DNA of 64,000 bases, taken from positions 22,158 through 86,157 of the forward strand of contig NZ_QGGL01000019.1 in NCBI RefSeq assembly GCF_003148565.1, given 5' to 3'. The translations under genes and the position numbers were made by a program. The first letter of the stretch is position 1. Each line of letters opens with the position of its first letter. Source of the DNA: Tumebacillus permanentifrigoris. GTDB taxonomy: Bacteria; Bacillota; Bacilli; Tumebacillales; Tumebacillaceae. The notes under the pieces are model-generated. The model had not been told where the DNA came from, ran no database searches, and was given only the letters and a program-made list of their open reading frames with translations. Below, in pieces: positions 8,312 to 17,016 of the stretch.

Positions 8312-9466
8312 CTAGTCGCGGAAGTACACGTGGAATCCGTTGACCAACAGGACATGCGCCCCTTGCTCCATGTCCCGCTTGCTGCGGAACGACAGCAGGA
8401 CTTGGCCATTGTCCTCCTCGCGGCTTTCGATCAAGCCCACGCCATTCAAGTTGATGCTGTGGATGCCCATCAAGGTCGCCACTTTGCCAATCGTGCCCGG
8501 CTCGTCGGCCGCATCGATGGAAATCTCATACACGGAGCGCACCGCCCCGCGCAACTTGGTCGGCAACGCATCTCGAAACGCCGATGCGTCATGGAAAAAG
8601 GTCTGAAGACCTCGCCCCTCTGTCTCCTCTAGCTTGTGCAACAACCCCGCGATACCACTCTGCCAATCTTGAAGCAAGTCGCGGATCACATCCCGGTTGC
8701 TCAGCACGATGTCGCGCCACATCTGGGCATTGCCAGATGCGATCCGCGTCACATCACGGAAACCGCCAGCCGCCAGCTTGGTGTACAAATCGCCATGCTC
8801 CGGGTGATCGGAGAGGCGCATCACTTGGTCGACCAACTGGGCGGCGATGATGTGCGGGACATGCGAGATCGCCGCCACGACCCGGTCGTGCAACGCAGGC
8901 TCCAGCACCAGCACTTGTGCCCGCACAGACTCGATTGCGGCAGCCAATTTGGCAAAAGCCGCCTCGTCCGCATCCGGCGGCGGTGTCAACACATACACAG
9001 CGTTCTCAAACAACCGCGCAGTGGCCGCCTTCACACCCGACTTCTCAGAACCCGCCATCGGATGCCCGCCGATGAAGTGCACACCCGGCGGCAACTGTTG
9101 CGCCGCTTGCGTGCAGACTTCAACCTTGGTGCTGCAGACGTCGGTGACGATACAGCCTTTTTTCAAAGGCAGTGTCGCCAGTTCCGCGAGCAGGTCGCAT
9201 GTCTGGCGCACTGGCGCGGCAAATACGATCAGGTCCGCGTCCTGCACCGCGTCGCGCAACTCTTCGTGCGCTTCGTCTACCACCCCAAGTTCGATGGCGA
9301 ACTGGCAGGACGACGGGTTGGAATCGACAGCAGCGAGTTCCCGCACCGCCCCGTTTTCACGCAGGGCGAGCGCGAGTGAACCGCCGATCAAACCACAGCC
9401 GACGATCACCGCTTTTTCAAACAGCGGCTGTTGCTCGGCAACGACCTTTTGCATCGCGGGCCGCAT
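8312..9466 (-). CDS. tyrA: Prephenate dehydrogenase with C-terminal ACT domain
   Basis: NAD-dependent oxidative decarboxylation of prephenate to 4-hydroxyphenylpyruvate for tyrosine synthesis. 384 residues. Rossmann motif VGCGLIGGSLALALR begins near residue 21, and the catalytic HPMAGSEKSG motif is near 150. The last 75 residues (EISIDAADEPGTIGKVATLMG) form an ACT domain likely to bind tyrosine for feedback control. Starts 5 nt after the trpA stop, as in the Bacillus aro-trp supraoperon, except that hisC, which normally lies between, is absent. Confidence 0.95.
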   Translation of the reverse strand: MRPAMQKVVAEQQPLFEKAVIVGCGLIGGSLALALRENGAVRELAAVDSNPSSCQFAIELGVVDEAHEELRDAVQDADLIVFAAPVRQTCDLLAELATLPLKKGCIVTDVCSTKVEVCTQAAQQLPPGVHFIGGHPMAGSEKSGVKAATARLFENAVYVLTPPPDADEAAFAKLAAAIESVRAQVLVLEPALHDRVVAAISHVPHIIAAQLVDQVMRLSDHPEHGDLYTKLAAGGFRDVTRIASGNAQMWRDIVLSNRDVIRDLLQDWQSGIAGLLHKLEETEGRGLQTFFHDASAFRDALPTKLRGAVRSVYEISIDAADEPGTIGKVATLMGIHSINLNGVGLIESREEDNGQVLLSFRSKRDMEQGAHVLLVNGFHVYFRD

Positions 9467-9470
9467 GGGT

Positions 9471-10307
9471 CTAGACCTGCGCCCCGCTCGGGCGGAGCGG
9501 GGCTTTCAGCGATGCCGCGAACTCGATCAGTTCGCGTTTTTTCTCTTCCACAAGCGCTAGGTCTCCTGCCGCCAGCGCATCAGCGATCGGCCCGACGCGC
9601 TTGACCAGCGCACTGCCGACGATCACGCCATCGGCGTAGCGACCGATCGTCTCCGCCTGTTCTGGATGGCCCACGCCAAACCCGACCGCCACCGGCAGAT
9701 TCGTATGTTGTTTGACATTCGCCACAACCTGCGGCAAATCCTCGCTCAGCGTGTCACGCACCCCGGTCACGCCGAGTGCGGCCACACAGTAGATGAAGCC
9801 TTGACCTTGGGCACACAGCTTGGCGATGCGCTGTTGCGATGTCGGCGCGACGAGTGGAATGAGGTCGACGCCGTTTTTCGCAGCAGCCGCGAGAGCTTCC
9901 TCGCTCTCCTCCAGCGGCAGGTCTGGGATGATCACGCCGTTGGCGCCGACTTCCCTTGCCGTTTCGAAAAAGCGCTCAATCCCCCACTGGAACACAGGGT
10001 TCGCATACGTGAACAACACGAGCGACGCTTGTACCTGCGGACGCAGGCGGCGCACCATATCCAGCACATCCGGCAAGCGCACGCCGCCGTTGAGCGCGCG
10101 CAGAGCAGCCGCTTGAATCGTCGGACCATCAGCCAGCGGATCGCTGTACGGGATGCCGATCTCGATGATGTCAGCCCCGATGCGATCCAGTTCGAGAATC
10201 AACTGTTCGGAGATCTCAATCGACGGGTCGCCTGCGGTCAGGAACGGGATGAACGCTTTCTCCCCGCGCTCTTGCAATCGTTGGAATGTCTGTGTGATCG
10301 AACTCAT
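9471..10307 (-). CDS. trpA: Tryptophan synthase alpha chain
   Basis: Cleaves indole-3-glycerol phosphate to indole and glyceraldehyde-3-phosphate, then channels indole to TrpB. 278-residue TIM barrel with the catalytic Glu ([17 protein letters not shown], near residue 50) and catalytic Asp ([10 protein letters not shown] near 130). The phosphate loop GFGVGHPEQ is present near 215. Its ATG overlaps the stop of the preceding gene as ATGA, so translation is coupled to TrpB for 1:1 assembly. Confidence 0.97.
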   Translation of the reverse strand: MSSITQTFQRLQERGEKAFIPFLTAGDPSIEISEQLILELDRIGADIIEIGIPYSDPLADGPTIQAAALRALNGGVRLPDVLDMVRRLRPQVQASLVLFTYANPVFQWGIERFFETAREVGANGVIIPDLPLEESEEALAAAAKNGVDLIPLVAPTSQQRIAKLCAQGQGFIYCVAALGVTGVRDTLSEDLPQVVANVKQHTNLPVAVGFGVGHPEQAETIGRYADGVIVGSALVKRVGPIADALAAGDLALVEEKKRELIEFAASLKAPLRPSGAQV

Positions 10308-12127
10308 ACCTCAATCCCCCCCAATGCCTGTGCAACGCTGTGGACGTCCTTGTCACCGCGTCCCGAGAGCGAGACGACGATGATGTGATCCTTCGGCAGC
10401 GTCGGGGCCAGTTTGACGACCTGTGCGATGGCGTGCGAGGACTCCAGCGCCGGGATGATGCCTTCGATTCGGGAGAGCAGTTGGAACGATTCCAACGCTT
10501 CGTCATCGGTGATCGGCACGTAGGTCGCGCGCTTGGTGTCTGCCAGATGCGCATGCTCCGGGCCGATGCCTGGGTAGTCGAGACCTGCGGAGATCGAGTG
10601 CGCCGGTTGTACTTGGCCGTACTCGTCCTGCAACAGGTAGGTCAGCGACCCGTGGATGATGCCTGGGCGACCGAGCGTGATCGTCGCGGCGTGCTCCTCC
10701 GTGTCGATGCCTTTGCCCGACGCTTCAACGCCGATCAGATCGACCGACTCATCGTTCAGGAACGGATAGAAGATCCCCATCGCGTTCGAACCACCGCCGA
10801 CACAAGCGACGATCGTGTCTGGCAGCCGGCCTTCGAGTTCGAGGATCTGCTGGCGGGTCTCATCGCCGATGATGCGCTGGAAGTCGCGCACGATCATCGG
10901 GTACGGATGCGGGCCGACGACAGAACCGATGATGTAGAACGTATCCTCGACATGCTCCACCCAGTGCCGGATCGCTTCGTTGGTCGCGTCCTTTAGCGTT
11001 TTCGTGCCAGAGGTCGCCGGGATGACTTCTGCGCCCATCAACTTCATGCGGAACACGTTGAGTTTCTGGCGCTCGATATCCTCTTCGCCCATGAACACCG
11101 TGCATTCCAGACCGAGCAACGCAGAGACGGTAGCGGTTGCCACACCGTGTTGGCCTGCGCCCGTTTCCGCGATCACGCGCTTTTTGCCAGTCATCTTCGC
11201 GAGGAGTCCTTGGCCCAGACAGTTGTTGATTTTGTGTGCGCCGGTGTGGTTGAGGTCCTCACGCTTGAGATAGACTTTCGCCCCGCCGAGTTTCTCCGTC
11301 AAGTTTTTCGCGTAATAGAGCGAGGTCGGACGACCGGAGTAGACATGTAGGTAGTAGCGGAGTTGTTCGATGAACTCCGGGTCTTTGGTATAGGTTTCGT
11401 AGTCGCGCTCCAGCTGCTCCAGCGCGCTCATCAGCGTCTCTGGGACGAATTTGCCGCCGAACTTACCGAAGCGACCGCGTTGATCCGGGTAGGTCTTGGT
11501 CATGTTGGATTCCCTCACCTTCGTTACGAATGCTTTGATTTTTGCGAGGTCCTTGACCCCTTCTGACTCCACGCCAGACGACACATCAACGCCATCCGTC
11601 AGGTGGCTGGCGAGCAACTCGCCAACATTATCCGGATGCAAGCCACCCGCGATGAACAGCGGGAGATTTTTCGTATAGGCACGCAGCGCCGGGATCGCTC
11701 CCCAAGGGAACTTCTCACCCGTCCCACCACGGTCATTATCAAGTAAAATCGCGTCCACCACATCGGTGTACGCGCCAAGTTCTGCATCGCGGTCGTCGTT
11801 TTTGACCCCCCACGCCTTCCATACCTGGCATCCCGTGCGATCCCGCAAGTCGCGGCAGAACTCTGGCGACTCCTCACCATGCAATTGCAAGACGTCGAGT
11901 TGCGCCACTTCGGCGATGCGCAGCAGTTCTTCAAGCGTTTCATTGACAAAAACGCCGACGTGCGCAGGGCGTTTTTGTCCAACAGAAGCAACCAGATCGG
12001 CCACCTGCTCCGCCGTCACTTGTCGCTTGCTTTTGGCAAAAACGAATCCGACGTAGTCGGCTCGAAGTTCAATCAGTTTGTCATACGCCGCACGGGTTTT
12101 GATCCCGCAGACTTTGATCAAGGTCAT
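10304..12127 (-). CDS. trpFB: TrpF-TrpB single frame: phosphoribosylanthranilate isomerase joined to tryptophan synthase beta
   Basis: One uninterrupted 607-codon frame. Residues 1-208 are a complete TrpF barrel (KVCGIKT at the N-terminus with the catalytic Cys, LQLHGEE near 80, [10 protein letters not shown] near 160). Residues 209-607 are a complete TrpB with the PLP lysine in HTGAHKINN and the GGGSNAMG phosphate loop. The TrpB part begins at its usual first residues ([17 protein letters not shown]), so no linker exists: the TrpF C-terminus (KVRESN) runs straight into the TrpB methionine at 11503. An internal ribosome site AAGGTGAGGG precedes that ATG. Separate TrpB could therefore also be made by internal initiation. 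The start overlaps the trpC stop (ATGA). Confidence 0.93.
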   Translation of the reverse strand: MTLIKVCGIKTRAAYDKLIELRADYVGFVFAKSKRQVTAEQVADLVASVGQKRPAHVGVFVNETLEELLRIAEVAQLDVLQLHGEESPEFCRDLRDRTGCQVWKAWGVKNDDRDAELGAYTDVVDAILLDNDRGGTGEKFPWGAIPALRAYTKNLPLFIAGGLHPDNVGELLASHLTDGVDVSSGVESEGVKDLAKIKAFVTKVRESNMTKTYPDQRGRFGKFGGKFVPETLMSALEQLERDYETYTKDPEFIEQLRYYLHVYSGRPTSLYYAKNLTEKLGGAKVYLKREDLNHTGAHKINNCLGQGLLAKMTGKKRVIAETGAGQHGVATATVSALLGLECTVFMGEEDIERQKLNVFRMKLMGAEVIPATSGTKTLKDATNEAIRHWVEHVEDTFYIIGSVVGPHPYPMIVRDFQRIIGDETRQQILELEGRLPDTIVACVGGGSNAMGIFYPFLNDESVDLIGVEASGKGIDTEEHAATITLGRPGIIHGSLTYLLQDEYGQVQPAHSISAGLDYPGIGPEHAHLADTKRATYVPITDDEALESFQLLSRIEGIIPALESSHAIAQVVKLAPTLPKDHIIVVSLSGRGDKDVHSVAQALGGIEV

Positions 12128-12912
12128 CGCGCAACACGCCCTAGCAACAGATCGACAGAAGGTGCGATCTCCGGGTCGCGCATCAGCGTTTCCCCGACGA
12201 GGATCGCCGCCGCCCCTGCTTCCTTCACTGAACGAACATCATCATGCGTGACGATGCCGCTCTCACTGACCAGCAAGGTGCCCGGTGGCACTCGCTTCGC
12301 CAAGCGGCCGGTCGTGCCGAGATCCATCGAAAAATCGCGCAAGTCGCGATTGTTCACACCCAACAACGTCGCGCCCGCATCCAACGCCCGCCCCAACTCT
12401 TCCTCATCGTGTACCTCGACCAGCGCATCAAGCCCTAGCGACGCTGCCAACTGTGCAAACTCACGCAACTGTTCCGTGCTGAGAATTGCCGCAATCAACA
12501 GGATGCAGTCGGCCCCGATCAGTCGTGCCTCATAGATCTGCTTCTCATCGATGATAAAGTCCTTGCGCAGGATCGGCAGCGCAACATTTGCGCGAATGTT
12601 GCGCAAATAATCGGCATGTCCTTGGAAAAACTGCTCATCGGTCAGCACCGACAAGCAGGTCGCCCCCGCACGCTCGTAAGTCATCGCGATCTCCACCGGG
12701 TCGAAGTCGGGGCGGATCACGCCTTTGGAGGGGGACGCCTTTTTCACCTCGGCGATCAGGCCGACGTACTCTGTCGTCGCCCGCAACGCCTGGGCAAACC
12801 CACGCGTCGGCGGCAACTTCGCGATCTCCTCCAACACGGCTTGCTGGTCGAAATGCTTCGCCAGCTCCGCGACTTCCTCCCGCTTCACAGCTACGATTCG
12901 ATCGAGAATCAT
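12124..12912 (-). CDS. trpC: Indole-3-glycerol phosphate synthase
   Basis: Closes the indole ring from 1-(o-carboxyphenylamino)-1-deoxyribulose-5-phosphate. 262-residue TIM barrel. Signatures: [17 protein letters not shown] near residue 55 (catalytic Lys), [15 protein letters not shown] near 112 (catalytic Lys), [10 protein letters not shown] near 180, and ESGI near 215. Start codon overlaps the trpD stop (TAATG), and its own stop overlaps the trpF start. Confidence 0.97.
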   Translation of the reverse strand: MILDRIVAVKREEVAELAKHFDQQAVLEEIAKLPPTRGFAQALRATTEYVGLIAEVKKASPSKGVIRPDFDPVEIAMTYERAGATCLSVLTDEQFFQGHADYLRNIRANVALPILRKDFIIDEKQIYEARLIGADCILLIAAILSTEQLREFAQLAASLGLDALVEVHDEEELGRALDAGATLLGVNNRDLRDFSMDLGTTGRLAKRVPPGTLLVSESGIVTHDDVRSVKEAGAAAILVGETLMRDPEIAPSVDLLLGRVAR

Positions 12913-13952
12913 TACGCCAACTCCTTTTCCTGCGTCAACTGCTGCGACGTGTAGATCAAATTTTGCAACACGGCATTCGCCCGTCCGCTGTCGATCGCGT
13001 CCTGTGCCAACTGCACACCCTCACGGATCGAACCCGCCAAGCCGGCCACGTAGATCGTCGCCGCCGCGTTGAACACGACGACATCGCGTGCTGCGCCGAG
13101 CGCACCCGACAGAATTCCCTTGGCAATCTCTGCGTTCAAAACCGCATCGCCGCCCTTGAGCTCCTCGATCCCATGTCTGCACAGACCGACTTCCTCCGGT
13201 GTCAACGTGTAGACGCGCTCCACACGACCGTCACGAACTTCAGCGATCTTGGTCGGCCCGGTGACGGTGATCTCATCGAGACCATCGTGCCCATGCACCA
13301 CCAGCGCGTGTTCGGTGCCGAGGTCGGCGAGCACCTGTGCCATTTTGTCAACCAGATCCGGGTGGAACGTGCCGATCACTTGGCGCTTCGCCCCCGCTGG
13401 GTTGGTCAGCGGGCCGAGCACGTTAAACACGGTGCGGAACCCCAGCTCGCGGCGCGGGCCGATCGCATGCTTCATCGCCGGATGGTAGGATTGCGCGAAC
13501 AGAAACGCGATGCCGACCTGCTCCAAACAGTACGCCGCTTGCTCCTGTGTCAGCGCGATCTCCACGCCGAGCGCTTGCAGGACATCGGCACTCCCCGACT
13601 TGCTGGACACGGCACGGTTGCCATGCTTGGCGATCGGGACGCCAGCCGCCGCCGCGACAAACGATGCGGTCGTGGAGATGTTGAACGTCTCCGCCCCATC
13701 CCCGCCCGTGCCGCACGTGTCGACCAACCCACCCAGACTGCACTCCACCTTCGTGGAACAACGTCGCATCGCGCGGGCGAACCCGGTGATCTCCTCGACC
13801 GTCTCCCCACGCATGCGCAACGCCGTCAAAAAGCCTGCTATCTGCGCGTGTGTTGCTTCGCCTGCCATGATCTGCCCCATCGCCACTTCGGCCGATTCGG
13901 AGGTCAGCGTACCTCCGTTGATCACCGTCTGCAGTGCTTGTTTCATCTCCAC
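12912..13952 (-). CDS. trpD: Anthranilate phosphoribosyltransferase
   Basis: Transfers phosphoribose from PRPP to anthranilate, second committed step to tryptophan. 346 residues with the PRPP-binding loop DTCGTGGDGAETFNIST near residue 79, KHGNRAVSSKSGSADVL near 107, and the DE metal pair (GLDEITVTG) near 225. Two starts compete: GTG at 13952 with AGAGGAG 9 nt upstream, and ATG at 13946 with GGAG directly abutting. Spacing favours GTG. Both lie inside the second TRAP repeat array, so the protein would physically cover the ribosome site. First gene of this transcription unit; trpE, usually upstream, is missing. Confidence 0.95.
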   Translation of the reverse strand: MEMKQALQTVINGGTLTSESAEVAMGQIMAGEATHAQIAGFLTALRMRGETVEEITGFARAMRRCSTKVECSLGGLVDTCGTGGDGAETFNISTTASFVAAAAGVPIAKHGNRAVSSKSGSADVLQALGVEIALTQEQAAYCLEQVGIAFLFAQSYHPAMKHAIGPRRELGFRTVFNVLGPLTNPAGAKRQVIGTFHPDLVDKMAQVLADLGTEHALVVHGHDGLDEITVTGPTKIAEVRDGRVERVYTLTPEEVGLCRHGIEELKGGDAVLNAEIAKGILSGALGAARDVVVFNAAATIYVAGLAGSIREGVQLAQDAIDSGRANAVLQNLIYTSQQLTQEKELA

Positions 13953-14002
13953 TCGACTCGACTCCTCTCAGCTCATGCTCCACTCGTCTCAGCTCGTATC
14001 TA
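13947..14002 (-). promoter_or_regulatory. TRAP binding site B over the trpD ribosome site
   Basis: On the transcript strand this stretch reads as one UAG then ten GAG triplets. Spacers are 4, 2, 2, 2, 3, 2, 2, 2, 2 and 2 nt, giving eleven repeats with an almost exact 5-nt period. TRAP is an 11-mer ring that binds (G/U)AG repeats separated by 2-3 nt (known for B. subtilis TRAP). The repeats at 13952-13969 include the trpD Shine-Dalgarno and GTG start. Inference: tryptophan-bound TRAP blocks translation of trpD here. Confidence 0.9.
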
Positions 14003-14003
14003 A

Positions 14004-14034
14004 TAAAAAAGGCCAGAGCACAGACGCTCTGACC
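14004..14034 (-). terminator. Attenuator terminator in the trp leader
   Basis: 9-bp stem GGTCAGAGC/GCTCTGGCC with a 6-nt loop followed by six T on the minus strand, placed between the two TRAP repeat arrays. The 3' arm (GCTCTG) is also complementary to CAGAGC at the end of array A (14095-14100), a possible antiterminator that TRAP binding would destroy. Confidence 0.85.
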
Positions 14035-14095
14035 GTTAGGACCAGGTTGTAGAGGGCACGAAAATGGGTAGACCCATCCCGTAAAAAATGCCCAG

Positions 14096-14154
14096 CTCTG
14101 CTCCACTCGTCTCGTCTCCACTCATCTCAACTGCCACTGGGCCCTCGGCCCCTC
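14096..14154 (-). promoter_or_regulatory. TRAP binding site A (attenuation site)
   Basis: On the transcript: GAG-5-GAG-4-CAG-3-CAG-2-GAG, then six more GAG each 2 nt apart, giving seven GAG with exact 5-nt period and eleven NAG in total. A 6-bp complement (GCCCAG upstream, CTGGGC downstream) brackets the array and is followed by TTTTTT. It lies upstream of the terminator at 14004-14034, the arrangement expected for TRAP-mediated attenuation. Confidence 0.87.
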
Positions 14155-14212
14155 ATTGGAAAAACGCTCTAAACACATACTCTCAACTAATTCCTCTGCT
14201 TAACTATATTAA

Positions 14213-14241
14213 ATGATACCCAGCAATCCCATTTTCGTCAA
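14213..14241 (-). promoter_or_regulatory. Sigma-A promoter of the trp operon
   Basis: TTGACG (14236-14241) and TATCAT (14213-14218) on the minus strand with a 17-nt spacer, beginning 2 nt after the aroH stop. It would make a leader of roughly 250 nt carrying both TRAP arrays. Read-through from aroC-aroB-aroH is also possible. Confidence 0.8.
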
Positions 14242-14243
14242 GC

Positions 14244-14624
14244 CTATTTTTTGGCAAGATCAGGGCGCAAGGCGACCGCTTCACGCAGGTACACATGCTG
14301 AATCTCCGACTGCTGCTTGGTCGTATTGACCTGCACCAAGATCCGGACGCACTGCGGCAAGCTGTTCGCGACCGCCACCTCTTGAGCACCGATCAAGGGA
14401 ACGTGTTCCCAGCCCGGCAAGCTGCGCATCGCGCTCGCGGGGAACGCTGCGTCAAGGTCTGGCGTGCTCGTGAACAGACAGGAGCAGATGTCCTCCGGCT
14501 CGATCTCATTGAGACGCACCATCTCGACCAGCAACTCTCGTGTTGAGGTGCGAATCTCTTCTGCGTCGTTGCGGGCGACGGTGGTCGCCCCACGCACACC
14601 GCGCATGCGGGTTTGCTCTGCCAT
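14244..14624 (-). CDS. aroH: Chorismate mutase, AroH type
   Basis: Claisen rearrangement of chorismate to prephenate. 126 residues, the length of the trimeric B. subtilis AroH class. Signatures include MRGVRGATTVARND at the N-terminus (active-site Arg), LFTSTPDLDAAFPA near residue 50, and VYLREAVALRPDL at the C-terminus. It follows aroB by 6 nt, as in the Bacillus aroF-aroB-aroH block. The trp promoter begins directly after its stop codon. Confidence 0.96.
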   Translation of the reverse strand: MAEQTRMRGVRGATTVARNDAEEIRTSTRELLVEMVRLNEIEPEDICSCLFTSTPDLDAAFPASAMRSLPGWEHVPLIGAQEVAVANSLPQCVRILVQVNTTKQQSEIQHVYLREAVALRPDLAKK

Positions 14625-14630
14625 CTCCAG

Positions 14631-15722
14631 CTACCCCTTTCTCCGCGCAATCACTTCGCGCACTGCGTCTTCTGGCACCTGCTTGACGATGTCCACGCGA
14701 CCGATCCCAGTCAACAAGACGAACGTCAGCGTGCCGCCGGTCGCCTTTTTGTCCTGACGCATCGCAGCGAGGAGATCCTCGGTGGACAGTTGGGCCGGGA
14801 TGCGGGTCGGCAGGCCCGCTTTTGCCACCGCCTGTTCGACCACCGAACTCAATTCTGGCGCACAGAGCCCCAGTTGAACCGACAAGTCTGCCGCCGCGAC
14901 CATACCGATCGCGACCGACTCCCCGTGCGTGTACTCATACTCCATCAGGCTTTCCACCGCATGTCCCAGCGTATGGCCGAAGTTCAAGATCGCGCGCACA
15001 CCGTTCTCACGCTCATCCGCACTGACGACCTCCGCCTTGATGCGGCAGGAGCGTGCCAGCAGTTCGGACATCACGTCATCCTCGACGCGCAGGATCGCCT
15101 CCACCCGCTCCATGATCCAAGCAAAAAGCTCCGCATCGCGGATCAATCCATGCTTGATCGCCTCGGCGAGCCCGCTGCGCAGTTCGCGCACCGGCAGAGT
15201 TTTCAGCGCGTCCGTGTCATAGAGCACCGCAAGCGGTTGGTGAAACGCGCCGATCATGTTCTTGGCATGCGGCAAATTGACGGCGACCTTGCCACCGACG
15301 GCGCTGTCATGCGCCAACAGCGTGGTCGGCAATTGCACGAAGTCCACACCGCGCATATACGTTGCCGCGATGAATCCTGCAAAATCCCCGACCACACCGC
15401 CACCGAGCGCCAGCACGACCGAACGCCGATCAAGTCCTGCTCGATAGGCCGCTTCAAACGCCTCGCCCGCCCGCGCCAACGACTTCGACTCCTCGCCAGC
15501 CGGAATCACATGCACGTCATACGTGTACCCGAGTTCCGTGAGCGAGGAGGTCACTTTTTCCAAGTGCCCCGTCCGCTCGACGTTCGTATCGGTCACGATC
15601 AAGTGCTTAGACGAACATGTCACACCCAGTTCCTGCAAAAACGTCCCCGTCCGTGCCAGCACGGCGGGTCCGATCACGATCTCATACGGATGCCCTGCGA
15701 CGTCTACCCGTTCGCGAACCAT
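14631..15722 (-). CDS. aroB: 3-dehydroquinate synthase
   Basis: NAD- and metal-dependent conversion of DAHP to 3-dehydroquinate, second shikimate step. 363 residues. GEESKSLARAGEAFEAAY (near residue 80), LGGGVVGDFAGFIAATYMRGVDFVQLPTTLLA (metal and NAD region near 105), the metal ligand region FNFGHTLGHAVE near 245, and HGESVAIGM are all present. Start overlaps the aroC stop by one base (TGATG). Confidence 0.97.
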   Translation of the reverse strand: MVRERVDVAGHPYEIVIGPAVLARTGTFLQELGVTCSSKHLIVTDTNVERTGHLEKVTSSLTELGYTYDVHVIPAGEESKSLARAGEAFEAAYRAGLDRRSVVLALGGGVVGDFAGFIAATYMRGVDFVQLPTTLLAHDSAVGGKVAVNLPHAKNMIGAFHQPLAVLYDTDALKTLPVRELRSGLAEAIKHGLIRDAELFAWIMERVEAILRVEDDVMSELLARSCRIKAEVVSADERENGVRAILNFGHTLGHAVESLMEYEYTHGESVAIGMVAAADLSVQLGLCAPELSSVVEQAVAKAGLPTRIPAQLSTEDLLAAMRQDKKATGGTLTFVLLTGIGRVDIVKQVPEDAVREVIARRKG

Positions 15723-16879
15723 CAGCGTTCACCGATCAATTGCAGGTACTGGTTCAGGTTGCGCTCGATCTCCTCGACCGAATCGCCGCCGAACTTCTCC
15801 AGGAACGCCTGCGCCACCGTCCACGCGACCATCGCCTCCCCGACTACACACGCAGCCGGCACGGCACAGACGTCCGAGCGCTCAATCGTGGCGCGATACG
15901 GTTCCTTGGTGCGCATGTCGACCGATTCCAGCGGCTTGTACAGCGTGGGGATCGGCTTCATCGCCGCGCGAACGATCAGCGGTTGCCCGTTGGTCACGCC
16001 ACCCTCTAAGCCGCCTGCGCGGTTCGTGCGACGGTAGTAGTCGCCTTGGCGGAACCCGATCTCATCGTGTACGTCCGAGCCCGGACGGCGCGCTGCTTCA
16101 AACCCGAGGCCAATCTCCACGCCCTTGATCGCCTGGATGCTCATCACCGCTTGTGCGAGACGCCCGTCCAACTTGCGATCGGGATGTGAGTAGCTACCTA
16201 GACCGATCGGCACACCGGTCACGATCACTTCGAAGATCCCGCCCAGCGTATTGCCTGCCGCTTTCGCTTCGTCGATTGCGTCGATGATCTTCTTTTCCGC
16301 ATCCGGGTCGGCGACACGAACTTCCGAGTGCTCCGCGCGTTCTGCGATCTCAGGGATCGTACCTTCAAACGTTTCGACCTTGACCGGGCCGAGTTCGACG
16401 ACATGCCCGAACACCTCGATACCAAAGCGTTTGAGCAATTGGCGGGCAATCGAACCGACTGCAACCATCGTCGCGGTGTTGCGCGCACTTGCGCGCTCCA
16501 GCACATTGCGGATATCCTCTTGGTGATACTTCAACGCACCTGCGAGATCGGCGTGCCCAGGGCGCGGCTTGGTGATCTCGACGACGCTCTCGTGCGGCTC
16601 GCCTTCAATCGCCATCTTGTCCGACCAATTTCGCCAGTCCTTGTTGTGAATCTGCAGGGCAACCGGTGTGCCCATCGTCTTGCCAAAGCGCACACCGCTG
16701 AGAACATCCACGCGGTCTGTCTCGATCTTCATGCGCCCGCCTCGTCCGTACCCCTGCTGTCTCCGCCACAGTTGTTGGTTGATGCCCTCAATCTCAAGCT
16801 GCAAATTGCTCGGCAGCCCTTCTACAATCGCAGTCAAAGCAGGTCCATGCGATTCACCTGCTGTCAGGTATCTCAACAT
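15722..16879 (-). CDS. aroC: Chorismate synthase
   Basis: Reduced-flavin-dependent 1,4-elimination of phosphate from EPSP to chorismate (called AroF in B. subtilis). 385 residues. Signature [16 protein letters not shown] begins near residue 8, and [13 protein letters not shown] near 115 and ASARNTA near 133 follow. C-terminal FNMN-binding consensus region ([23 protein letters not shown]) present. First gene of aroC-aroB-aroH. A TTGTCA-18-TATAAT promoter lies 65-95 nt upstream. Its ribosome-site region is unusually rich in UAG and GAG triplets (see findings). Confidence 0.97.
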   Translation of the reverse strand: MLRYLTAGESHGPALTAIVEGLPSNLQLEIEGINQQLWRRQQGYGRGGRMKIETDRVDVLSGVRFGKTMGTPVALQIHNKDWRNWSDKMAIEGEPHESVVEITKPRPGHADLAGALKYHQEDIRNVLERASARNTATMVAVGSIARQLLKRFGIEVFGHVVELGPVKVETFEGTIPEIAERAEHSEVRVADPDAEKKIIDAIDEAKAAGNTLGGIFEVIVTGVPIGLGSYSHPDRKLDGRLAQAVMSIQAIKGVEIGLGFEAARRPGSDVHDEIGFRQGDYYRRTNRAGGLEGGVTNGQPLIVRAAMKPIPTLYKPLESVDMRTKEPYRATIERSDVCAVPAACVVGEAMVAWTVAQAFLEKFGGDSVEEIERNLNQYLQLIGER

Positions 16880-16943
16880 CTCTCTCTCGGCTCCTCTCCT
16901 ACACTACACTGTCGCGCTTTAAAGCAAGATAAACAATACTCAC

Positions 16944-16973
16944 ATTATATCTCATTGTGAAAAGTTTTGACAA
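16944..16973 (-). promoter_or_regulatory. Sigma-A promoter of aroC-aroB-aroH
   Basis: TTGTCA (16968-16973) and perfect TATAAT (16944-16949) on the minus strand, 18-nt spacer. Confidence 0.75.
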
Positions 16974-16976
16974 TCA

Positions 16977-17010
16977 AAACGGCGCTCTCTACATCATGAG
17001 CGCCGTTTCG
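16977..17010 (-). terminator. Terminator after the M42 peptidase genes
   Basis: Perfect 11-bp stem AAACGGCGCTC/GAGCGCCGTTT, with TTTTGATTGT after it on the minus strand. The aroC promoter starts immediately beyond. Confidence 0.85.
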
Positions 17011-17016
17011 CTTGAC

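Noticed and set aside
13947..14154. T-box riboswitch or CRISPR-like repeats in the trp leader
   Set aside because: No T-box sequence (AGGGTGGNACCGCG) or specifier loop is present, and the 5-nt period is far too short for a CRISPR. The (G/U)AG spacing fits TRAP.
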